Positions 1 through 13,000 of a stretch of 64,000 nt of DNA are shown piece by piece. The DNA is from a virus, in the IMG/VR virus record IMGVR_UViG_3300032229_000759, positions 1 through 64,000 of that record. One strand, 5' to 3'. The position numbers were made by a program, and so were the translations under genes. The notes beneath the pieces are model-generated. The model was not told the DNA's origin. It worked only from the letters and a program-made list of their open reading frames with translations, and ran no database searches. The first letter of the stretch is position 1. Every line of letters starts with the position of its first letter.

Positions 1-1
1 A

Positions 2-79
2 ATCCCAATTAAATACATAATATGGTCAAATTCTATTGATATACAAATATTCTCAGAAGGTGTATTATTCTATATCTGA
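2..79 (+). CDS. Possible C-terminal end of an upstream gene (partial)
   Basis: One reading frame is open from the window edge for 25 codons and stops at TGA 77-79, while the other two plus-strand frames stop within the first 20 bases. In this tightly packed operon an upstream gene ending 32 bases before the next start is expected. The peptide is too short to recognise. It could equally be a chance open frame. Confidence 0.35.
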   Translation: MPIKYIIWSNSIDIQIFSEGVLFYI

Positions 80-111
80 CTAGTAAATTAGCCACCTAAA
101 GGATTATTATT

Positions 112-627
112 ATGTCTTGGCAAATAGAAATACCGATTATCGTCCGTACCTTGGTTAATGACGTAGCGGATCAGCCAGTTTATAGTGATGAACGTATTAT
201 ACAAGTCATTACAGTAGCGGCTAAATATGTTCAATTTGATGTAGTATTAGATCACTCTTATTCAGTAGATGTTTCTAACTTAAGTATTAGTCCTGATCCA
301 ACGCAAGACAGAGACGAAATTTTTATTAGTTTGGTGAGTTTAAAAGCTGCTTGTATTATAGACCAAAGCACCTTCAGAACCAAGGCTGTAACAGAGGGTA
401 TCAGAGCAGCTCTTGGACCAGCTCAACTATCGGTTGCTGGTAGTTTAGACGGATGGAAAACTATTTTGGATAAAGGCCCTTGCGCACTATATGATGAATT
501 AACTTCTCATTGGGATGTCAAGGACGCTGCGGCGGTTGCTGCTGTTCTTAGTCCTTTTGCTGGCAATAAATTTAATCCAAGATATTTACAAAGTAATTCA
601 GAAAGATCTAGATATTATTATTCTTAA
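112..627 (+). CDS. Probable neck / head-tail connector protein
   Basis: This 171-residue soluble protein has no signal peptide or membrane segment. It starts at ATG 112 behind an AAAGGA ribosome site. The pattern resembles phage neck or connector proteins: an N-terminal part that lists positions along helices, a central hydrophobic helix (about residues 70-85), then a Gly/Ala-rich part and a short Tyr/Ser-rich tail ending in YYYS. Position supports a structural role, since it is the first complete late gene, directly before the fibre adaptor and giant fibre genes. I do not recognise a named family with certainty. It could also be a small fibre-attachment protein. The function is inferred mainly from context. 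Confidence 0.4.
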   Translation: MSWQIEIPIIVRTLVNDVADQPVYSDERIIQVITVAAKYVQFDVVLDHSYSVDVSNLSISPDPTQDRDEIFISLVSLKAACIIDQSTFRTKAVTEGIRAALGPAQLSVAGSLDGWKTILDKGPCALYDELTSHWDVKDAAAVAAVLSPFAGNKFNPRYLQSNSERSRYYYS

Positions 628-642
628 CTAAAGGTTTAGATT

Positions 643-1083
643 ATGCCTGCTGCAGATTATAGTTTTACCATAGAAAAAGGAACAGCTTTCGTTATCGCCT
701 TTGAATATAGAGACGATCAAAATATTCCTATTAATATTACTAATTGGTGCGCTAGAATACGATGGATAGAAGATCAAGCAAGCCCTGTGATCAGGACATT
801 TACCACCAACACTAGAAATACAGAGTATGAGTTTACGATAGACCCAGACATGGGCAAGATAATACTTAAAATTCCAGCATCTCAAACAGCACAGTATAAC
901 TTCGGTTCTGCTCGATACGATTTTGAACTACAAGAGCCGAACGATCTGTATTCAGGCGGAGGAAAAAAGATATTCAGAATTTTACAAGGAACAGTGTCTT
1001 TAATTTCTAGAAATGTTCCTGGTGATGATGTATTTGGATGTAACACCAATGTACAAAATGACTGCGGAACATGTGACACATGA
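643..1083 (+). CDS. Beta-sandwich fibre/baseplate adaptor protein (BppU-N-like)
   Basis: This 146-residue protein has the layout of an Ig-like domain common beside phage fibre genes. An early strand reads IEKGTAF. Then comes an 'IPINITNW' segment (the usual position of 'P-I-D-L-T-G'), a segment ending KIILKIPASQTA, and a YDFEL strand before a final IFRILQGTVSL strand. In known phages such domains attach receptor-binding proteins to the tail (BppU N-terminal domain type). The last 20 residues hold three cysteines (CNTNVQNDC, CGTCDT). Its stop overlaps the start of the giant fibre gene (ATGA at 1080-1083), implying translational coupling and a shared assembly. The SD is AAAGG upstream of ATG 643. 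The adaptor role is inference. Confidence 0.5.
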   Translation: MPAADYSFTIEKGTAFVIAFEYRDDQNIPINITNWCARIRWIEDQASPVIRTFTTNTRNTEYEFTIDPDMGKIILKIPASQTAQYNFGSARYDFELQEPNDLYSGGGKKIFRILQGTVSLISRNVPGDDVFGCNTNVQNDCGTCDT

Positions 1084-4000
1084 GTATTGTAAGAATAGAA
1101 GAAGAAATACAGCCTTTAAAATATTTAGTAATAACACAGACCAAAGACCCAGAAAGTGTTATTACTACTAATGTGGTTATATCTGACAATAGATTAAATA
1201 AAATTAATTTATTATCTATAGAAAAGGGACCACAAGGAGACCAGGGATTACAGGGACTTCCAGGTCCAGCCGGTGCTGACGGAGTGGTCTTTGATGTTTT
1301 ATCCATTAGTAGTGGAGGTACTAATAACACATCCTATACTAGCGGCAATATTATTTATTTTGATGGAGAAAAGCTCAGTAGTTCGGCCTATACCGTAGGT
1401 ACTCTTTTGGATGTTATCAATTCTACTTCAGCTATAACAGGCATATCTTCTGGATCAGGGCTGTATAAAAATACTATCGGAGATAATTCAATAGAATTAG
1501 GAGTTAATATTGGAGACGGTTTAACTCTTAATAGCAGTAATACTGTTGTTGTAGATGATACTATTGTCAGAAAAGTAGAACTCAGCATAGGCAATATTAG
1601 TGGGGTCGTTCCTATTGCAAAAGGAGGAACTAATAATCAAACATTTTCTTCTAATAGATTATTATACTTTGATGGTTCTAAAATATCTTCCTTTCCATTA
1701 GCCACAGGACGTATTTTACTAAGTGGTACTACTATTGATATTGTTGCAGGGTCTGGTCTTGTCGGTGGCGGGCCAGTATCTTTACCCTCTGGCTCTGTGG
1801 TGCTTAATATAGGCGGCTCGGAAGACATATTGGTAGAAACAAATACCATACGCCTATCTAATACTGGTATCCCAGGAACATATAGTAAAATTACCACAGA
1901 CGATAAAGGCAGAGTTATATCTGGTAGCAATTTAACTACACAAGATATTATTAATATATTAGGATATATTCCTTGGGGCCCAAATAATGATGGAGCAAAT
2001 TCTGGTTTAGACGCAGACAAGCTTGATGGTTTTGATAGTACAGATTTTTTCAATTTAGCTAATCACACAGGCATCTTAAATCCCAATTCGTTACCGGTAC
2101 AATCAACACCTGGAACTTTTACTAAAGTTAGTATTAATAATAAAGGCATAGTAATTAATGGGTCTGATATTGTATATCAAGACATTGTTAATGCTTTAGG
2201 ATATAGACCCATAAGTAATTCTGGAGATAGTATTAATGGTCCGTTAGTAGTTAATGGAGACGTAACCCTAAATACTGATAATGTAAATATTAGCGACAAT
2301 CTAATTACTATCGGCACTAATTCTCCAGCTATTTTACCAAGCGAACCTAGAGGATTTAGTTTTTTGTATGGTGGTGCAACACCCAGAACGGGCGTCTTAG
2401 CATATTTTCCTGGAGACAGAGAGCTACGTTTAATTACTAATATCACTAACAGTACCAGCCTATTAAATGGCGGAGACTCTAATGATATCTTTAACGAAGA
2501 TGTAGACGGCGGAGACGCCACAACTATTTATGTATACAACAATGTAAGCGGAGATGCCGCAACAGTTTTGATGAGACAAGTGGCAGACCAGATATATGTC
2601 AGCAGGACTGCTACACAAATTGTTAGTGGATTAAAAACATTTGCTGATAGACTAACTGTAGATGAATCAATATCTATTAGACCTAGATTTGGTCAGTCTA
2701 CTCCTCCATTATCAGTAGGAGGCAACACTAGATTAGTAGAAAATCTCAATGTGGATCTTTTAGATAATCAGCATGGCTCATATTATTCAAATGCCAATAA
2801 CATGACAGGTCTTTTTGATTATGAAAAAGTAACTTTTAATAATTTAGAAGGCACCCCTAATTATATTCCTGTTTTTGACAACAGAACTAATAATCCTAGT
2901 AGAACTATTAGTAATTCTAATATTTTACAATCTGGTAATTCTATCAGAGTACTTGCTGATTCTAACTTATTTGTTGGAGCTACTAACAGCGGAACAGCTG
3001 CTAATAGATCGTTGCTTGTTGGTTCACAGAACAGAGGTTTTGCTAATAATGGCCTAGCTATTGGCACATCAAATATAGTTTCGGGTAATAATAGCATAGC
3101 ACTAAATAACAATAGTAAAGCTATTAAAGATAATTCTATTGCAGCTGGTACTGCTGGTTATACATGGTCTAATAATCAGATTGCTGTTGGAGCTTTTATA
3201 GAAAATAGTGATGGACAAACTTTATCCCAAGGTCAGTATTCTACTATTACTTTGGGTCTTCCTAGCTCTCAAACAGAGGGTTCATTTGTGTCCATGTCTC
3301 CTAGTGTAATTATACCCAAGAATAAAACAATAGCTTATAGTTTAGAGGTATTACTAAATAAATCCGCAGGTACCGGCGCTGCTCTGTTCGTATTTGATAG
3401 TGGTATTATTAAAAATACGACTTATAGAGATCCAGATAATTTAACAAGTATTAAAAATATAACATCTATACTAAAAAATAACAAAAAAGAAGAGATATAC
3501 AACGATTCTCAACAAAGAAGACACTATTATCACTATAATTTTAATGACAATAATACTATACAAAATTTAGATGTAACAGCTCCGCCATTAAAATACAACC
3601 CACTGACAGTACAAAATGTTGATACTTTGTACAAGTACACCCCACAATATAAGTCTTTATCGGGCGTTTACTATAAGCTACATAATGGCGAGTTAATTCT
3701 TGAATTAGATAAGCCATTGTCGAGCGGATGGTTCACACAACCTCTTAACGACAATAAAATTTATGTCAAGTCTTATGATCATGGTTTGTCTAGCGGGGTT
3801 TCAGTTTCTGCGTATTTTTCTTCGGGTTCTTTGTACAAGCTGCCACAGAACAAGTATGCTGTTACTAACATAATAGACAAGGACAGTTTTTATCTTAATC
3901 ATTTATCTTGGGGCTGTCTATTAAGCGGCAACATGGTAATTGTGAAACCCTCCTCTGTATTATACAACAATAATATAGAACAATTAAGATTTAGTGGCTC

Positions 4001-7000
4001 TATTGTTACCAACGGTAGTCAAATCTATAGTATAGATAGGTCTGTTAAGGGCGTGCTCTTTCCTGGTATGGAGATCAAATACGGTCCTGTTGGCCGTCCT
4101 ACCTTAGAACAAACTGGTGTGATTACTAGCGTCTCGGGTCCTGATGTGTCTTTTTCTCCACCGTTTACTGGTACTATCGACAATAATTCGATTCTAGGAC
4201 CAGGATATTGTGAAGTTACTAATTATTCTAAATATATTTTTAAGTCTAATCCTAATCTAAGAATAGATCTGGGTTCGTTCGGCTATCATGGGGTGACTTC
4301 TACAACAGCACCATACGACACAACGTTTTGTGATCAGTCTACTATAGCTTTTAATATTTCAGGCTTACTAACCAGCTTGACCGGCATAGACGCCGAAATT
4401 ACTCCGGTCAATTTAAATTCTGGAATTTTAACTATTATTCCTCATAGAACAGTATCCGGAACCTATACTAGAGAAGCTACAACATACAAGAAATATCAAG
4501 GCATTTATACCAGAGAGCCCTCTGTCAGCGGTCTTAGTACCATCAAAATATATAACAAAAATCTAGAACCAATTTCGGTCCCCTCTGTGCCGTTTAATTA
4601 TCAGTTGGTTTGCGGACACGGAGATACTGATAATAATGCTTTTCAAGTTATCAAATCTGGTTTGTATAGTTATTTAGAGTTCAAAAATAGTAGTATACAA
4701 GTATCTAGAACAGGTATTCAACCAAGATATTTTTTTACAGCACCCAATAATAACTTACTAAATAATGAAGGTTATGTTTTTTATCCAATAAAAGATAATA
4801 ATGATTTAAGCCTCCTGCCTTCTGGTATCGATCCAGACATAACATATTATCCTATTAATATCTTGTCTAGTGGAGGATATAATTATTTTAACCTTAGTCT
4901 AACTTCTGGTGGAAATCCTATTCAAAATGTAGCTCTTGGTGCTAATGGTACATATAGATTATTTCCAGTAGCGGTCAATCCCACTGCAAAAGATAATTAT
5001 TATATTCGATTAAGGTCTTATGATCGTTCTGGTAGATTTTATGAAAAACCATTCGTGGTACATGTTGATGATATAGAAGTTAGAAATAATATAAGAAATT
5101 CTATACCAAATCAATACGCCGTAGTTAACGAGCCATATGTTTTTCAAATAGCTGCAAATACTTTTCCCAATAATGTCTCGGGTTATATAGCCATAACGAC
5201 CGATGGCACTAATTTACCTTCGTGGTTAAATTTTAATTCGTCTTCTTTAACTTTTAGCGGCATGCCTACTAGTAATGACTTAACTAGTTTTGATATTCTG
5301 GTTCGTGGTACTGGCGCAAACCTTAGTGTTTCTGATGTGTTTAAATTACAGGTAGTCAGTGATCAGTCTTCAATTTCTAACTATTTTAGTGATCCTTATC
5401 AGTCTTTTGACATTGTAGATTTTAATTTATCCAATATTATAGTACCTAAAAACTTATCATATGATACAATAATTGGTAAATTTAATACTAATGGAGGCTA
5501 TAATCCATATCTAATATTTGAAACATCTTCTAATTCTTTTAGAGGCAATGCTCATAGCGGTAGTAGGGTATTAACAGAGTCTGTGAATGTTTCTGGTGTC
5601 TTTCCAACAACAGCCATAATCAGCGCTATCACTTTGTTAGAATCAGGCAATCCTGTTACGGTATCTTATGTTGATAATCCTAGTATCAGTACCAATAAAA
5701 CCATCAACCAAATTATTCCACCAATAGGTTTTCCTGCCACTCTAGCTTCTGGTACAGGTATTCTATCTATATCTGGTGTTACTATACCAGCGTATAGTCT
5801 AGTTAGTGGCAATAGACTTTTTTCATCACTGGAAGGTTGGGACAATCAGGCTAGAGTCGTTTCAATCACACCACAACAAATAGTTTTAGACAGGATTCCT
5901 GCTGCGATAGACCAGCTTTCTTTGGAAGTGGAGGTGTTTACTAGCGGACATAATGTTTTAATAGATACAGCGATAAATTTATCAGGAGTTATTAACAGCA
6001 CATTTACAACGCCACTTAATTCATCTGGTAACTATTATATTGATAATTTACAATTTTATACCACTACGGGAGTGAATAATTCTTGGTGCCCACAAGCAAC
6101 TATAGATAGTAGTAATGTAAAGGGTTTTCATACGCTTTCCACAAAATATTTATCTGCTAATACAGGGTATTATTCTACTGGATTAATCTCTTTTTATACT
6201 GACATTGGACATAGTATTATTACTGTATATCCAGATACAACATTAAACCTAGAACCAATAGAAGATAGTATTCATATTAAATTTTTATCTTCTAGTACTG
6301 GATTAGTACCCAGTACTCGTACCTATTCTATTATTAGCGGACTAAATGAGTCTTCATTTTCAATAGATAATACTTATTTATTTCCTAATATCCAAAGAGC
6401 ATGTACTGGAGCACTAGTTCTTAATCTAGAACAAAATCATGGATATCGTATATTAAATAATAATGTAATTAATCAAGTTCCTGTGAAGTTTGAAAATGTA
6501 TTAGAGTCTAATAGTAATAGAATACCTAAAAATAATTTATATGATATTTTAGCTATCAGTGGCAATAAGTTAAAATTGAACGATAGTGATAATTATTTAT
6601 TAAAAGAAATAAATCAACCTGACTATTTTGAGCAACCTATTCATGCCACCTATAATACTAATGGGTTTTATTTTAGTGGTTTGCTAGTTAGTGGATCTCC
6701 TTATCTATTCAATTGTACCACAACAAACATCTTTGACTTAGAGCCACGAATGTTAATAGGTTGTAATTATAGTAATTGGAGGGACGATACCGGATTTTTG
6801 AGTGCGCAAGACTATATTTATATGAGTGGTACTATAGCATCAGGAACAAGAAGGGTTTTCGTTTCGCCATCTAATTTTGTGGCTGGTCTACCTGAGCAAA
6901 TACAAATTTTTTCTGACGATCCTGGATGGGGCGATGAAGGTTATCGCACACTAATAGCTAAACAAGCTATACTTGGGTTTTTTGACATAGACAGCGATCT

Positions 7001-10000
7001 AGTATCATTTTCTGGCAGTAAGACTTTTACATTGTACTCTAAGCCTTATATACAACTAGATAAACCAGTATGCTTAGTAAATTCTAATAAGAGATATGAT
7101 AGACTATATTTTAATGGTAATGTTCTTTCACTGAATAATTTTTCTACACCACGCAGTTATTTACAAAATAACGACCAAATTAAAATTTTACAATGGAACA
7201 CTACTAGTATTTTTAATTCTTCTGGTATTAGTAGAAACGTTAAAATATTAAATCAAAATAATAGACAAACATCTTTAACTGGTATAGCACTCGGTGGCAA
7301 TAAAAACATATCTCCTAAAGCATCATCTCCTAATACTTTGTTGAAAGAAAATGAGTTTAGACATGCTGATCCTTTGGGACTAAGCAGAGATGTTGAACTT
7401 CCTCCGATTGGAACAGTGTCTTTTGTGGGGGTTTCCTCAGGAAACTGTTCAATTCCTTTTAGTAATAATATCTATTATCATACACACGGAGATAGTACCG
7501 CTACTTGGCCAGCTGACCCTTCGGGGACGTATGTTAAATCTCCACTGACCGGTATTTATTTTGTTAATAATAATTCAAACTCATGTGGATCAGGATATTT
7601 ATGCATCAGTATCACAGGCTTTAGTAATACAATATTCGATAGTATAGAAGATTCTATATCTAGAAATACTTTAGGTAAAAATCCTACAACACTAATAACA
7701 GATTCTCTAACTGGTTCTATCAGTCCATTAGCACTGACTAATAAAAAGTTGTATTTTGATTTTTCTGATGATTTAGCAGAAATCAATGGTTCTTACTATG
7801 TGGCTCAAAAAATTAATCCATCTGTAATTTCTATTAACATACCATATAATTCTAATTACTTAAATCGTAGTGGATTAGTTTATATTGTAGATAGTGATTA
7901 TAATATTAAAAGCAATAGAAATCCTAATTTAAATAACACATTTGATAGAGTTAATGGTAGCGTAGTTATCAAAGAGGGTAATGCTACTTTATCTAATTAT
8001 GTTAACTATTACATAGATAGCTATAATAGTAAAGCTAAAAGATGGAAACACCTAGTTCATTTAAATAAAAATATTAATAATTATGGAGGATACGACATTA
8101 CTTTTGGTGGACAAATTGATACGCAACTTATTTCTTTGTCTCCTGAAACTATTAAGTTTAATAGTATAGAATATTCTTTTGACAGCGGATCAACATATAC
8201 TAATTTAAATTTAAGTGCTAGTAATATTAATTTATTGTCTAATACTAAAACAATTTATTTAAAAATATCTCTAAAAGATGGTTCGGGTAAGTGGGACACA
8301 GAGATTAAGAAGTGCGCCCCTCGTATCAATATTTATGGTATCGGCGAATATACTATAGATTCGGACAATATGATTTTTAACCCCCTAAATAAGCAGTGGT
8401 TAATAACCGTAGTTCTGAGCAATTTAAACCATACATATAACAACAGACCTATTATTATTAGAGCTAGTGATGAGAGCGGCTCTGCAGAACATACAGTAGT
8501 ATTGAGTACTACGGTGCTGCCATTGATCTCCAGTCCTTCTGGTAGATTTGTTGTACAAAATGATTCCAACGGATGGGTATTACCGTTCGATATTAAATAT
8601 CTACCAAATGCTAATAGTATTGTTATTAGTCTTACCGGACACCCAGGATCAGACTATACATCTTATAATGATAGTTTATCAAATAGCACAGGAACTAAAA
8701 TTTTCACAGGCCCCGTAGGAAATAATACTGGTATTTTTAATCCTGTATTAACAATTAAAGATTACATCACAGACCAGACTCTTGCATCACAAACTGGAAG
8801 AATTACAGTATTACCACTAGATTCTGATTTACCGTATAGTATTAATTTAGAAGACCTATCTGATAATATAAATTTGAATATCGGCCCTTATTATGGTAAT
8901 AATACTGCATCTTTTGAATTTCATATTCCAGCAGTAATTGATTCAGCCGTAGGCCCTACTATTACGTTTGATTCTAGTAGTTTTTATGGAATTAATCATG
9001 TTTTAGAATATAGCTCAATTTCTAAAAGATACAGGGTCACAGCAGTAGTTACGGGTGTTCCGGGCTATTATCCCAATAAAAATATTAATATAGCTATATC
9101 TCAACCTAAATACGATGTAAATGATCAATTATATTGGGAAAGATATCAACTCTCTAAGCCTGTGAATCTTACTCTGTATAGAGATATCAATATTAACACC
9201 ACAGAGCTCAACCAGCCGGTTTTATTTAATAATGAAGAGCCTTGGTCCATCAATTTTAAAGTTGATGATGGCTTGTATTCTCATAGGTCAGACGTAGCGC
9301 CCAAAGTCAAAATAGCTAATCTCACGAATATAGGCAATTATGAGTCTCAACCCTTAGAATATACTTTAGTTCCTACTTTTGACAATGTGAATAAAAAATG
9401 GAATTTTAATATTACGGCTAAAAGAGATATTTTTGGTGAATATACCAGAAATCTGGGCTTGCACACATTAAAAATTTATGCTGAGGATAATGTATCTTTT
9501 GCTACGGGATATATTAGATTAAATTTTGTACAAACTCCATATTTAGACAACTTAAGAAATCTTGTATATAGCACACCAAATAATGCCTATGTGTCGAATG
9601 TAGATATTAAACAATTTGGAGGCGCTTTAGATCAGCCTCCACCAGTTTCTTTTCCTGGGAACCTAAAAGAAAATACAGTTTCTTTAAATAGATATCATAA
9701 TAAATATGATTACGACTTAAGATTATGGGAGTATAGCTATTCTGGATCTCCGATTACTGAAAAATGGAATGTGGATCTTAGCTTATCTAATATTAATACA
9801 TTGTTATCTGACAATCAATATTCTAGCTTAATTGTTAGATGTAAAGGCATAGCATCAGACAAAATACAGGCAGTAGGTAAGCTTAGTTTAATTGAGCTAG
9901 ATTCTAATTCTATCACATCTCTCCCATTTCGAATCATTAATTTAACTACACCAAGTTATCAGGTTACAGAAGGATCATCATGGTCTATCTCTTTTAGTAC

Positions 10001-13000
10001 TGTCGGAGGATTAGAAAATCCAAATTATCCGCCCACAATTCTTTTATCCGGTATGCCTTCTGCTTGTTCTGGTTTTGATCCTAAGACACCTTTAGTACAG
10101 CAAAATTCATGTCTCAAGTCACGAGGATGGAACGCCGGTGCAAAGCGATGGGATTTTCAATTCGAGGGCTTGCCTCTATGCGGACAGCAGGGCTTGAAAC
10201 CCTTTACTGTAACAGCTATTGATACAGACACTACTCAAAATTTATATTTAGATGTAGACTTTAAGACTTCTGCTATTGAATATTTATCTTTAGAGTCTGC
10301 CGGACTTGCTCATCCTAAGCCACAAATTATTAATAACCCGGGACAAGAAGATGAAGACCCAATTAGATTAATCCCTCTTTGTAATAATAGCTCTATAAAT
10401 AAAGTATTTAAATTTGGTACAAAAAATAGAGAGACGTGTCCCATACCTACTGGTTTGACCGGCTGGATGGTCAGTGGTCAATTACCATCGGGTCTAAATT
10501 ATACTATTAATTTCCCTGGTATTCTTGCTCCTCCATGGAATAATTTGTCCAGCGGCACACTCACAATCTTCGGAGAACCTCTAGCATTTGCTAGTGGCGG
10601 AGAATATAATGAAAAATTACATCTAACTGTTTATGATGCAAGAAATAAGTTTGAGACTAAAACATTTAAATTTACAGATACCTCTACAGCTAATCCTCCG
10701 TCTCCTATTAGTTATACTGTTTATTTTGATAATATTGGTCCTACGTTTACTAAAAGGGCGGATAGACAACCTAATCAGCCGACTAATACGGTTAATCTTT
10801 CGGGAACAGCACCAGTGGATTACAACCAATATGGCAATGTATTAACTTATAAGCCCGAACCTCATCCTTCATCACTATTATGCACCAGCCGACTGCCTCA
10901 TAATCAATGTTTAAGATCCATATTCGCTTATAGTGGAGGAGATTATTTAGCTGGTGATTCTAAAGTTTATATTACTAATAGTAAATATGGTTTAGCCGCA
11001 AATAATCAGATATATTTAGAGTTTGATAACAATAGTAATAATCCGTTTAATGGTGAATATTTTGTCAAGACAACGGGTAATCAAGCTTATATAAATGCTG
11101 TAGGACACACCTTTACCACCGGTAGCGGCGTATTAGTTAGAGCTATATATGATAGTATCAATACCAGAGAACTGCATAGATTTCAGGGTTCTGTAGACAC
11201 GATTAGTAGCAATGGTATTTTGGGCTGTGGTTCTTTCAAATATAAAAATATATCTAATGATGATGGATATGGTATTTTTGGAAGATTAATGCCATCATTT
11301 GTGGCTTCTATACCTACTTCTGGAGCTTTCATTAGTTCTGATTCCAAGCTATCAGGACTTACCCTATCTGCTATACCTGAATATAGTAATTATCCTAGCG
11401 TTTATACCGTTAAAACATCTACTTGTTGGGAGACAGGGTATTATCGTATTAGTGGCATAGTATTACCCAGGCCTTCTGTGGAACTTACAGATCCTCCACC
11501 AGCAGCCACTTTTGCGCCATTTTCTTATAACAACCAAGCATATTCGGTATTAAGCAGGGTTGTTTACGGCAATTCTGAGTTTGAAAAAAATAGAGCAGAA
11601 AATTATCGTTCCGTTGGAGTTAATTATTTACTCAAAAATTGTACCACAAACACCGGAATACTTAATGGCTCTGTTAGTACTTCCACCCCATCGGCAGGTG
11701 GTGGTCAAGCAATTGTATTTAATAATTCTCTTAATAGCGGATCTGTTTTATCTATTAAACTTTGGAATAATCCAGATAATTTCCCGACTTATCTTTATAA
11801 TAGTATGTCATATGCAGAGAATGAATATTTTTGGATACATAAAGCAGGAGACAGGGATGAAATTCCTAATCAGTCTAGCTTCCCACCAATTATAGCAACT
11901 GGTATAGGCAATACAATTAATGCTATGAGTGGAGTATCTGTAACTGGATATGTTCTTAAGTGTTTGGGCGGATATATTCCTTGGAGTGGCAATTATGCAG
12001 CTACGCCCTACTACTCTTTATCAAATGGTACTCCTTGGACACTCAATAATTATGCTCCATTAATTTCTGGTATAGTCCAAAAAGACCTTAACAAAAAGAT
12101 GAATACCACCTATAGCTATAGTCCAGGTATTAATTCCGTAGGTATTGTGGTTAATATCCCTACCGGCACTTTCTATCCAAATAATAAAATATTTATTAAT
12201 TTTCCTGACAATATTATTCCTGGCACTGGTATTACTCTACCTAGTAATTTTATTGATACAGTTATATTATCTGTGTTCCCAAGTAGACAACAGCCTGTGA
12301 ACGGACCAGTAGAAATAGAAGGTAAAGCTAGTATTGTTAATATTGTAAGTGACAAAATTTTTATATCTCATAACAATGTATTTTTTGAAAATGGTGACTA
12401 TGTTGATATTGGTCTTGATATAAAGACATCCACAGAAAATCGTTTGTTATACAGTGCCGGTAAATTATCTATAATATCTGGAGATAGTTCTACAATAGTA
12501 GCCACACTATCGGACAGCAATCCGAGCACAGTATTTAGTGGGCTTTCTATAGGCGACTCGTGCTATATCCGTAAAAATATATATAATGAAATTAATATTG
12601 GTCCACCATCATATGTTAATGACGGACAATGGGCTGCTGCTATCACCGGTATTCCTGATGGATTATATAAAGATTATTGGTATCGTATCATTACATCAGA
12701 GAATACGGGATTGCCAGTATTTTCTGGCACAAGTCTTAAGTCTAAAATTAATGTTATAGATTATCCTTTATATATCAATAAAAGTCCTTCTATCATATTA
12801 TCCGCACAAACTATAAATTCTGGTATTATTAAGAATAATGGAGTATGGTCATTTAGTTTTGAAATAGAGGGTGGACAAAGACCAGTATACGATTACTTAC
12901 CAGAAGTAACAATTAATGATAGTTTCTGTCAATTTACTAGAGTGTTATCTACCGGAATGAGAGATGGTTATAATCAAGTAAACGATAGACTAATAGTAAC

